Below, piece after piece: positions 46,746-54,117 of a stretch of 64,000 nucleotides of DNA. A program made the position numbers and the translations under genes. The stretch covers positions 1 through 64,000 of the forward strand of contig JAWLGK010000002.1 of the NCBI GenBank assembly GCA_041685115.1, in the 5' to 3' direction. The notes below the pieces were generated by a model. It ran no database searches, had not been told where the DNA came from, and saw only the letters and a program-made list of their open reading frames with translations. Position 1 is the stretch's first letter. The number at the start of each line of letters is the position of its first letter. The stretch is from JALOAT01 sp041685115 (GTDB lineage Bacteria; Pseudomonadota; Gammaproteobacteria; Thiohalomonadales; Thiohalomonadaceae).

Positions 46746-49597
46746 GGGGAGCGCTCTCCGCCGGCCCGGAGTTCGGCGAGGCCTTGGCCGTTACGCAGCA
46801 GCGCAGTGAATCGGTCAGCCGGCACTGCCGGGCTGAAAAAATAACCCTGGAAGGCGTGGCACCCCGTGCGGCGTATCAGAGCAACGTGCGCGTCGGTCTC
46901 CACGCCCTCGGCAACAACCTCCATGCGCAGCGTTTGGCCCAGTGCGGCGATGGTCTCGACAATGGCCGCGTGGTCGGGGTCTTTGGTCGCGTCGACGATG
47001 AAGGAACGGTCGATCTTGAGGATGTCGACGGGAAAGCGCTTCAGATAACTGAGGCTGGAATAACCCGTACCAAAATCATCGATAGCCACAGTGATGCCCT
47101 GTTGCTTGAAGCGCTGGAGAATGGCGATGGTCTCGTCGGGACTGTCCATGAGCAGCGTCTCGGTAAGCTCCAGTTCGAGCAAGTGCGGCGGCAGCCCGGT
47201 GCTTGCCAGAATGGCCTCCACCCGCTCGATCAGGTCCGGCTGAAGCAATTGCCGCGCCGACAAATTTACCGAGACGCGCAGTGGATGACCCATGTCTGCC
47301 CAGCGGCGTGTCTGTTCGCAGGCGTGCCTCAGCACCCATTCGCCCAAGGGCACGATGAGGCCGGTGTCCTCCGCGACGGGTATGAACTCTGAAGGTGCGA
47401 TGAGGCCATGTTCCGGGTGCTGCCAGCGCACCAATGCCTCCATGCCGCAGATGCGGCCATCACCGATGCAGACGCGGGGCTGGTACTGCACTTCGAATTC
47501 CTGTCGCTCGAGGGCGCGGCGCAAGCTGTTCTGCAGCGTAACGTGCACCAGTGCACGGGTGTTCATGTCGGCAGTGTAGAACTGAATGCCGTCGCGGCCG
47601 CGTTCCTTGGCACGGTACATGGCGGTGTCGGCATTCTTCAGCAGATCGACCGCCGTACGGCCATCGTCGGGGTAGATGGCCACGCCCATGCTGGTGGTGA
47701 TCGACAACTCGCGGGCGCCTACCAGGAAGGGCGGCTGAAAGGCGGCGGCGATCTGTTGCGTTACCTGCTCAATGGCCGTCAGGGTCTTTGCCGCGGTGAC
47801 GAGCACCACGAATTCGTCGCCGCCGAAACGCGACAGGGTGTCGGTCGAGCGTAAGGAGCCAAGGATGCGCTTGGCAACCGCACGCAGCAGCTGATCGCCC
47901 ACGTTGTGCCCCAAGGTATCGTTGACGAACTTGAAGCGATCCAGGTCGAAGTAAATCACGGCGACGTACTCGCCGGAACGGTTGGCGCCGGCCAGCGCCT
48001 GTTCGAGTCGGTCGTTGAACAGCAGGCGGTTCGGCAAGTCGGTGAGGGCGTCGTGAAATGCCTGGTGGCGAATGCGGCGTTCCTTTTCGTGCAGTTCGGT
48101 AATGTCGCTGAATACGGCCACGTAGTTCTGCGGCTTGCCGGCTTCGTCATGGAATACGGCGATGGTCAGCTGCTGAAGGTAGGCCTCACCGGTCTTGCGG
48201 CGATTCCACAATTGGCCGCGCCAGCCGCCGGAGGTCAACAGGGTCGACCACATCTCGGAATAGAACTCGTCGGGCTGGTGGTCGGATTTGAGGATGCGCG
48301 GGTTGTTGCCCACGACCTCCTCGGGTGCGTAGCCGGTGATGGCCGTGAAGGCAGGATTCACCAGCAGAATCGCGGCATTCGCGTCGGTGACGAAGACACC
48401 CTGCACCGTGGTGCGAAACACGATGTCCGCCAGCTTGAGCCTATCCTCCGCCTTGCGGCGCTCCACAACCTCCTCCTCCAGACGGCGGTTGGTGCTGGCC
48501 AGGTCCGCGGTGCGTTCCGCCACCAACTCCTCAAGGTGTTCGCGGTGGGTCTTCAGCTCATTCTCGGCCTTGAGGCGTGCGGTGATGTCGTTGTGGATGG
48601 CGTACACGAGCGGCCGGCCCAGGTCGCTGATGGCGCGCAGCTGCACATGCACGTCGCGCAGCTCACCGTCCTTTTTGCGATGGCGGGTGATGAACTCCAT
48701 GCTGGATTGGCTCAGCACTGCGTCGGCGTGCCGTTGCGCGCCATCAAAGCCCAGAACCACGTCGAATTCCGGCACTGTCAGGCCGATGAACTCGTCGCGC
48801 GTAAACCCGAGCTGGCGATGCGCGACGGCGTTGCAATCGTGGATGCGCAGCGTAACCGGATCGACGATGACGATACCGAACGGTGAAAGCTCGAAGAGGG
48901 TCCGGTAGCGCGTGTCCTTGCTCTCGATGGCCCGGATAAGCGGCGACGTGAAGCGGCGGAACAGCAGCACGCCGATGAATGCGAGCAGCAGTACCGAAGC
49001 GCTCGCCAGACTTGCTGCGCTCAGAAACGGCGCACGGATCTCGGCCAGATCTATTTTCACCACCACACCGGCGCCCAGCGCCGGGATGGCGTGGAAGGAG
49101 GCGATGACGCGGTTACCGCGGAAGTCGTTGGCCTGTGTCCAGCCGGATTCCCCATTCAGGGCGCGCGCCATGGGTTTACCCACCGGCACCGGCAGTGCAT
49201 GCCCGGGCTCGCTGTACCCGCCCACCAGATAACGGATCCCGTCGTCCCCACGCTGCGCGATGAGCAATTCATCGGTACGGCCCAGGCTGCCATGTACGTA
49301 ATGCGCATCTGCCATCTGCCTGGCCACGGCCTGCAGCGACGCGGCGTCCCGTTCCCCGGCCGCCAGTGTCTGGAAACGCTCGCTCAGGCTGCGGCCCGTT
49401 TCGGACAGACGTTCACCATGGAGCGCAACGGAGTGACGATAGAGCGTAAGCAGCGCCAGGCAGGCCGCAGTGATGGCCACCACCATGATGAGTGCGGTTG
49501 TGACCAGGAGGATGCGTTTGTGTTGGCGGGAATGGTTCACGCGGTCGATCGCGAGCCTGGGCCACATTCCCTGTAGGACCTGGCCCATGTAATCCAA
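46742..49597 (-). CDS. Membrane sensor with PAS, GGDEF and EAL domains
   Basis: This 951-residue protein has transmembrane segments near residues 29-51 and 190-215 flanking a periplasmic sensor region. Two PAS domains (about 225-345 and 395-510), a GGDEF domain (RFGGDEFVVLV near 590, with RSTD inhibitory site) and an EAL domain (MEALVRWQHP near 719) follow. Both catalytic motifs look intact, so it may make or degrade cyclic-di-GMP. The start is probably TTG at 49597, six bases after AGGA; an ATG lies three codons later. It is co-transcribed with the CZB cyclase. Confidence 0.92.
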   Translation of the reverse strand: MDYMGQVLQGMWPRLAIDRVNHSRQHKRILLVTTALIMVVAITAACLALLTLYRHSVALHGERLSETGRSLSERFQTLAAGERDAASLQAVARQMADAHYVHGSLGRTDELLIAQRGDDGIRYLVGGYSEPGHALPVPVGKPMARALNGESGWTQANDFRGNRVIASFHAIPALGAGVVVKIDLAEIRAPFLSAASLASASVLLLAFIGVLLFRRFTSPLIRAIESKDTRYRTLFELSPFGIVIVDPVTLRIHDCNAVAHRQLGFTRDEFIGLTVPEFDVVLGFDGAQRHADAVLSQSSMEFITRHRKKDGELRDVHVQLRAISDLGRPLVYAIHNDITARLKAENELKTHREHLEELVAERTADLASTNRRLEEEVVERRKAEDRLKLADIVFRTTVQGVFVTDANAAILLVNPAFTAITGYAPEEVVGNNPRILKSDHQPDEFYSEMWSTLLTSGGWRGQLWNRRKTGEAYLQQLTIAVFHDEAGKPQNYVAVFSDITELHEKERRIRHQAFHDALTDLPNRLLFNDRLEQALAGANRSGEYVAVIYFDLDRFKFVNDTLGHNVGDQLLRAVAKRILGSLRSTDTLSRFGGDEFVVLVTAAKTLTAIEQVTQQIAAAFQPPFLVGARELSITTSMGVAIYPDDGRTAVDLLKNADTAMYRAKERGRDGIQFYTADMNTRALVHVTLQNSLRRALERQEFEVQYQPRVCIGDGRICGMEALVRWQHPEHGLIAPSEFIPVAEDTGLIVPLGEWVLRHACEQTRRWADMGHPLRVSVNLSARQLLQPDLIERVEAILASTGLPPHLLELELTETLLMDSPDETIAILQRFKQQGITVAIDDFGTGYSSLSYLKRFPVDILKIDRSFIVDATKDPDHAAIVETIAALGQTLRMEVVAEGVETDAHVALIRRTGCHAFQGYFFSPAVPADRFTALLRNGQGLAELRAGGERSP

Positions 49598-49614
49598 GGA
49601 CTGTCCTGCTGCGC

Positions 49615-49620
49615 ATTATA
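49615..49620 (-). promoter_or_regulatory. Possible -10 box for the cyclic-di-GMP operon
   Basis: A perfect TATAAT on the minus strand lies 17 bases before the TTG start of the PAS-GGDEF-EAL gene. No convincing -35 box is present. It sits in the 202-base gap (49598-49799) divergent to the WYL gene, in which nothing else was recognised. Confidence 0.45.
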
Positions 49621-49799
49621 TGCACAACAGGCCGAAACCCGGTGCGGGAGCCTCCGATTGCATCACAGGCGGAGCGCGAAGGGTGTCGCAGAAGTTTCCG
49701 GCGACCAAGACTCGTGGGCGGAGTTGCAAAAACGGCACAAAGTTGATCCAACGGCATGAGAACAGCACAATCGGTACCGTCATCGGCACCGGACCCGCC

Positions 49800-50867
49800 A
49801 TGGAACGCATGGACCGCATCATCCAGCTTCATCATCTGCTCCGGCGCGGCAGGCCGGTACCGCTGGCGCAAATGATGGAGACACTCTGCGTGTCCCGCGC
49901 CACCGTGGTCCGCGATCTGGAATACATGCGCGATCGCATGGGGGCGCCCATCGTCTACGACAGGGCAGCCAACGGTCACCGCTACGACGCCCATGCCCCC
50001 ACTTTCGAGCTGCCGGGCCTGTGGTTCAACGCCGGCGAACTCTATGCCCTGTTGGCCAGCGAACAGCTGCTGGAAGCCGTGCAGCCCGGCGTGCTCACGC
50101 CACATATCGGCCCCCTTAGGGCGCGCATCCGCAGCCTGCTCGAGAAAAGCGGCCAGCAGGTGGATACCGTCATCTCCCGCATCCGGTTGGTGGGCTCGGC
50201 CCGGCGCCGCACCGAAAGTGAACACTTCGGGACGCTGGCACAGGCCGTTCTCAACGCCCACACACTGGATATCGAATACCATTCCCGCAGCCGCGACGAA
50301 ATTTCCCGGCGGCGAATCCATCCCTACTGGCTGATTCATTACCGCGACAACTGGTACATAGTCGGCCACTGCGAGCGCGCCCGCGCGCTGCGCTTCTTCG
50401 CACTCGACCGCATCCGCCGCTGCGGGTCCACAGGCGCCCCCTTCAAGCCGCCATCGGATCCCGCCCTCGACCGCTACGTGGGCGCCAGCTTCGGCATCTT
50501 CGGCGGCGAGGCACGCGCCTGGGCCGTGTTGCGCTTCACCTCTGGAGCGGCCCGCTGGGTCGCCGACGAGGAATGGCACCCGGAACAGAAAGGCGAGTGG
50601 AAGGACGACGGCTATGAACTTCAGGTGCCTTATGCCGATGGTCAGGAATTGATCATGGATATCCTCAAGTACGGGCCTGACGTGGAAGTCATCGGCCCTG
50701 AGGAGCTGCGCGAGCAGGTGGCTGCGCGTCTGCGGGAGGCGGCAGTCCGGTCGGATAAGCACGGCTCGTCTACGGAGCCACTGATTTGTTCGGTTTCGCC
50801 ATGGGGCTGTAGGAGCGGCCACCGGCCGCGATTCTTCGCGGATTTGGGGGGCATTCGCGGCCGGTAG
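49800..50867 (+). CDS. WYL-domain transcriptional regulator next to CRISPR-Cas
   Basis: This 355-residue protein has an N-terminal HTH of the HTH_11 type (MERMDRIIQLHHLLRRGRPV; VSRATVVRDLEYMRDRMG). A WYL domain spans about residues 140-225 (LDIEYHSRSRDEISRRRIHP, NWYIVGHCERARALRFFALD) and a C-terminal WCX-type region ends near residue 315. WYL proteins bind nucleic-acid or nucleotide ligands and often regulate defence loci. The last 22 or so codons run into a REP-like repeat, so the native C-terminus may have been extended by it. It is 271 bases upstream of cas3 on the same strand. Confidence 0.88.
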   Translation: MERMDRIIQLHHLLRRGRPVPLAQMMETLCVSRATVVRDLEYMRDRMGAPIVYDRAANGHRYDAHAPTFELPGLWFNAGELYALLASEQLLEAVQPGVLTPHIGPLRARIRSLLEKSGQQVDTVISRIRLVGSARRRTESEHFGTLAQAVLNAHTLDIEYHSRSRDEISRRRIHPYWLIHYRDNWYIVGHCERARALRFFALDRIRRCGSTGAPFKPPSDPALDRYVGASFGIFGGEARAWAVLRFTSGAARWVADEEWHPEQKGEWKDDGYELQVPYADGQELIMDILKYGPDVEVIGPEELREQVAARLREAAVRSDKHGSSTEPLICSVSPWGCRSGHRPRFFADLGGIRGR

Positions 50868-50875
50868 CCACTCCA
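50809..50875. repeat. REP-like palindrome at the end of the WYL gene
   Basis: GTAGGAGCGGCCACCGGCC at left and GGCCGGTAGCCACTCC at right, with GCGATTC/GAATGC-type inner arms, form an imperfect palindrome of about 67 bases. It overlaps the last codons and stop of the WYL gene. Confidence 0.7.
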
Positions 50876-50939
50876 GCAGGGGGCGGGTGTGTTCTCGATG
50901 GCGTCGAGTCGATAGACGCGTTCCGCTATGGCCGAGGTA

Positions 50940-50962
50940 GGTGGCTCATCTCCTGAGCCACC
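50940..50962 (+). other. Hairpin upstream of cas3
   Basis: GGTGGCTCA and TGAGCCACC form a perfect nine-pair stem with a TCTCC loop, without a T run. It lies in the 271-base region between the WYL gene and cas3 and could end the WYL message or fold in a cas3 leader. A clear cas3 promoter was not found in this region. Confidence 0.5.
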
Positions 50963-51138
50963 ACCCCGGTTATCTTCGCAGGTGGCACGGCGACCGGCGA
51001 TTGCGTCTGTTCTGGCATACGGCCGTGCCGGACAGATGCTTCGGTTTCCGGAAAACTCTGGTGAATGTGATTTCAACGCTGGACGTAACACGGGAGCGCT
51101 GCGTGCAATCAGCACGCCCAAGTAGTCAGGACAAATTC

Positions 51139-53865
51139 ATGCAGTCGTCATACTTCGCGTTTTGGGGCAAGAGTGAACGGGATCAGGACGGCGCACTTGT
51201 TTGGCACCCGGTCGTCTTTCACTGTCTGGATGTTGCGGCGGTGGCTGATGCGCTACTTGAGCGTCATGAGCGCCTGCGCAGCGCCTTTGTCCGTTTGTCC
51301 ATGTTGCCAGAGCCGCAGATGCGGGCATGGGTCCGCTTTTTCATCGCTCTCCATGACCTTGGAAAATTCAGCAGTGCCTTCCAGCAATTGATTGATGAAC
51401 TGGCCCCCGCCCGCACGAAGACCTACAGCTATTCCAGAAGGCACGACACACTCGCACACATCTATTGGCGCCAGCGGCTTTACGAGCGGGTGAGGCATCG
51501 CCTGCTTGGCGAGTGGGGCGATGGCGCCGGCGCCAGTTATGCGGAAGACCTTCTCGACCGATGGATGTCGGCCGTGAGTGGCCATCATGGGCAGCCGCCG
51601 AAAACAACGGCGGGGGATATCCACACGTTTTACTTCGCTCCTGAGGACGAACAAGCACTCAACGCCTTTGTCGATACAGTCGCTGATCTCTTCCTGAGCG
51701 AGCATCAGGCGCCCTCGTTTCCTTCAGGAAAGGAGTTCCTTCGCGCAACGAAACTCTTCTCCTGGTGGCTCGCGGGCCTCACGGTCCTCGCAGACTGGTT
51801 GGGTTCAAACCGCGATTACTTTCCCTTTCGCACTCAGCCCATGCCGTTGGCGCGTTACTGGGCGGACGTCGCCCGTCCCGCGGCCGAGGAGGCGCTGAAC
51901 CACAGCGGGTTGCTTCCAAACCCGCCGAACGGCATACAACCCATTCACCGACTCTTCGGGGCCATCGAATCGCCAACACCTCTTCAGGCCGCCTGTAGCG
52001 ACCTGCCGCTGACCGCCGGCCCGCAGTTGTTCCTGATCGAGGATGCGACCGGCGCCGGTAAGACGGAGGCGGCATTTCTGCTATTGAACCGGCTGCTCGC
52101 CACCGGTGCGGCTGAAGGAGGCTATCTCGCCCTGCCCACTATGGCGACCGCCAATGCCATGTACCGGCGAACGGCGCAGGTTTACCGGCGGCTTTTTCTG
52201 GAAGGGACACGCCCAACTTCGTTGGTCCTGGCCCATGGCAGCCGCCATCTGGACGACGGCTTCTCCGATTCCGTACTGCCGCACTCCACCGCACAGGACG
52301 AATACGAGCGCGGCGAGGCGGAGGCTGGCGCCCACTGCAATGCCTGGTTGGCAGACGGCAGCAAACGTGCGCTGCTGGCGCAAATGGGTGTCGGCACCAT
52401 CGACCAAGCCGTGATGGCGGTGCTCACTTCACGGCACCAATCACTGCGCCTGCTCGGCTTGCTCGACAAGGTGCTGATTGTCGATGAAGTGCATGCGTCC
52501 GATGCCTACATGCACCGGCTGCTTTGCGAGCTCCTCGCCCTGCATGCGCGTTCGGGTAGCAGCGCCATCCTGCTTTCCGCCACATTGCCGAAGAAAATGC
52601 GTGACGAGCTGGTGGAAGCCTTCAGCCAAGGCATCGGTCGTGCGACGCCCATGCTCAAGGCAGAAGGCTATCCGCTCCTGACGCGCATCGGCACCGACGA
52701 CCACGCCCAGGTGGCGGTGCCCGCCCGCGAGACGGTGATGCGTACGCTGGCGTTCGAGTTGTTCCATGACGAGGCTTCAGTGGACGCATGGATTACCACG
52801 CAGGCCGAGGCGGGCGCCTGCGTCGCCTGGGTACGCAATACGGTCGGGGACGCGACGAACGCCTACCAACGCCTGAGCGCTTGCCTGGGCGCTGACAAGG
52901 TCATCCTGTTTCATGCGCGTTTCGCCATGGGCGACCGCCTGCGTCTGGAAGAGGCGATCGTCAACGCGTTTGGCAAGCGTCAGGGGGCAGACGCGCGTGT
53001 CGGCCGGGTGGTGATCGCCACACAGGTGATCGAACAGTCGCTCGACCTCGATTTCGACGAAATGGTGACCGACCTTGCGCCCATCGATCTGCTGTTGCAG
53101 CGCGCCGGCCGTTTGCGCCGACACTGCCGTGACAAGCTCGGCAATCCAGTCACCGGGAACGATGAGCGCGGCCCCGCGATCTTGCGCGTCCTTTCGCCCG
53201 ATCCTGACTCGGAACTGGACGCCAACTGGTACGTACGCCTCCTACCCCACGCGGCCTCGGTCTATGCCGACCACGGTCAGCTGTGGGCCACCGCTCGCCT
53301 GTTGAAAGAACATCGGCAGATGGCGGTTCCTGGCGAACTGCGCTTCTTCATCGAAGCGGTTTTCGGGGAACGGGCGCCGGAGATTCCCGCAGCCTTGCAG
53401 GCACGGAGCCAGCGCGCCGAGGGCGCACGCAGCGCTGACGCCTCGCAGGCCCGGTTCAACGCCATCAAAGCGGTCCAAGGCTATCGCCACGAAGGCGGTG
53501 ACTGGTGGGACGAGAGTTATACCCCGACCCGCCTCGGCGATTTGGCGACAACCGTGCGCCTCGCCCGCTGGGACGGCACCCAGTTGCGCCCTTGGTCGGA
53601 TGACGCCAGATACCCGTGGCCGCTCAGTGAGGTGAGGGTGCGCGGCCGGTTTGAAATGGACCCGGACACCTCCGGCTCCATGGGGCAGGCCATGAAGGTG
53701 CTGTTGGATGCGTGGGGCAAGGGATTCAGTGGCGTGGTTCTGCCCCTGGCGAAGGTCGAAGGGCAATGGCGCGGGGTTCTGGTGGGTGGCAAAGGCGAAC
53801 AGGTTTCGGTGACCTATTCGGATACGGGTGGGCTGGTTTTGGAAAGAGGTGCGGCCTCGGCGTGA
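51139..53865 (+). CDS. cas3: CRISPR-associated nuclease-helicase Cas3 (subtype I-E)
   Basis: This 908-residue protein has an N-terminal HD nuclease (HPVVFH at residues 23-28; ALHDLGKF with HD at 72-73) and an SF2 helicase with Walker A ATGAGKTEA (about 303-311) and DEVH box (449-452). Motif VI lies in LLQRAGRLRRH. Cas3 is recruited by target-bound Cascade and degrades the DNA. The ATG at 51139 gives the family start; 66 upstream in-frame codons lack homology. It is separated from cas8e by a 252-base regulatory gap. Confidence 0.96.
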   Translation: MQSSYFAFWGKSERDQDGALVWHPVVFHCLDVAAVADALLERHERLRSAFVRLSMLPEPQMRAWVRFFIALHDLGKFSSAFQQLIDELAPARTKTYSYSRRHDTLAHIYWRQRLYERVRHRLLGEWGDGAGASYAEDLLDRWMSAVSGHHGQPPKTTAGDIHTFYFAPEDEQALNAFVDTVADLFLSEHQAPSFPSGKEFLRATKLFSWWLAGLTVLADWLGSNRDYFPFRTQPMPLARYWADVARPAAEEALNHSGLLPNPPNGIQPIHRLFGAIESPTPLQAACSDLPLTAGPQLFLIEDATGAGKTEAAFLLLNRLLATGAAEGGYLALPTMATANAMYRRTAQVYRRLFLEGTRPTSLVLAHGSRHLDDGFSDSVLPHSTAQDEYERGEAEAGAHCNAWLADGSKRALLAQMGVGTIDQAVMAVLTSRHQSLRLLGLLDKVLIVDEVHASDAYMHRLLCELLALHARSGSSAILLSATLPKKMRDELVEAFSQGIGRATPMLKAEGYPLLTRIGTDDHAQVAVPARETVMRTLAFELFHDEASVDAWITTQAEAGACVAWVRNTVGDATNAYQRLSACLGADKVILFHARFAMGDRLRLEEAIVNAFGKRQGADARVGRVVIATQVIEQSLDLDFDEMVTDLAPIDLLLQRAGRLRRHCRDKLGNPVTGNDERGPAILRVLSPDPDSELDANWYVRLLPHAASVYADHGQLWATARLLKEHRQMAVPGELRFFIEAVFGERAPEIPAALQARSQRAEGARSADASQARFNAIKAVQGYRHEGGDWWDESYTPTRLGDLATTVRLARWDGTQLRPWSDDARYPWPLSEVRVRGRFEMDPDTSGSMGQAMKVLLDAWGKGFSGVVLPLAKVEGQWRGVLVGGKGEQVSVTYSDTGGLVLERGAASA

Positions 53866-53868
53866 GGC

Positions 53869-53948
53869 CGCACCATCCCCGCGTGCGCGGGGAACGCCTG
53901 TGAACACGATTTCAAGCACGGTTCATCCCCGATTGATGTCGGGGAAGT
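53869..53948 (-). ncRNA. crRNA-like element with two degenerate CRISPR repeats (CreR/CreA-like)
   Basis: Read on the minus strand, 53948-53919 is a degenerate repeat ending CGGGGATGAACCG, identical to the last 13 bases of the array repeat, but with a decayed 5' half and an enlarged loop. Then comes a 21-base spacer-like segment (53918-53898, starting TGCTTGAAATC). Next is a second repeat (53897-53869), 25 of 29 identical, with an intact CCCCGC-GCAC-GCGGGG stem but a decayed last 8 bases. What is kept equals a mature I-E crRNA: 8-base handle, guide, 3' hairpin. No strong minus-strand promoter was found (weak TGTGCT/TACACT near 53961-53989). The proposed role is guiding Cascade to the cas8e promoter. 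Confidence 0.8.
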
Positions 53949-53965
53949 GGGCAAGTGGAAGTGTA

Positions 53966-53989
53966 CTGCAAGTATGATTTAAAGCACAT
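53966..53989 (-). promoter_or_regulatory. Partial protospacer with ATG PAM at the cas8e promoter
   Basis: The minus strand of 53986-53966 matches the 21-base spacer-like segment at 15 positions, including 1-5 and 7-11. Mismatches are at 6, 12, 14, 15, 17 and 18. The three bases on its 5' side (53989-53987) read ATG, a PAM accepted by E. coli Cascade. The site abuts the predicted -35 box and shares its first base. Cascade bound here should block RNA polymerase. Confidence 0.75.
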
Positions 53990-54018
53990 TGATCTGACGT
54001 GGCTCACTTGCATATACT
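53989..54018 (+). promoter_or_regulatory. Predicted Cascade operon promoter
   Basis: TTGATC, 18 bases, then TATACT, lies about 100 bases before the cas8e GTG. The expected leader is about 93 bases. It is the best promoter in the cas3-cas8e gap, and its upstream flank carries the partial protospacer. Confidence 0.7.
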
Positions 54019-54117
54019 GCCCGCTAGCCGGCAGGGATATTTTCGTTAGGCACAGATTGGAAAGTGGGCCCAAACCCACCGCAGCGGAGTTCGCAAAGGG
54101 AAACGGAGGAAGATTGC

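Noticed and set aside
50941..51138. N-terminal extension of cas3
   Set aside because: The frame is open for 66 codons before 51139, but the Cas3 family start and spacing to the HD domain fit the ATG at 51139.
53869..53897. Ordinary orphan CRISPR repeat left by array rearrangement
   Set aside because: A second handle-bearing repeat, a guide matching the adjacent promoter with a PAM, and the selective pattern of decay argue against a simple relic, though this remains the null hypothesis.
53866..54117. A CreT-type toxin RNA partner of the crRNA-like element
   Set aside because: No small frame with rare-codon run and its own promoter was recognisable in the gap, and the guide matches the cas8e promoter, so regulation of cas genes is favoured over a toxin pair.
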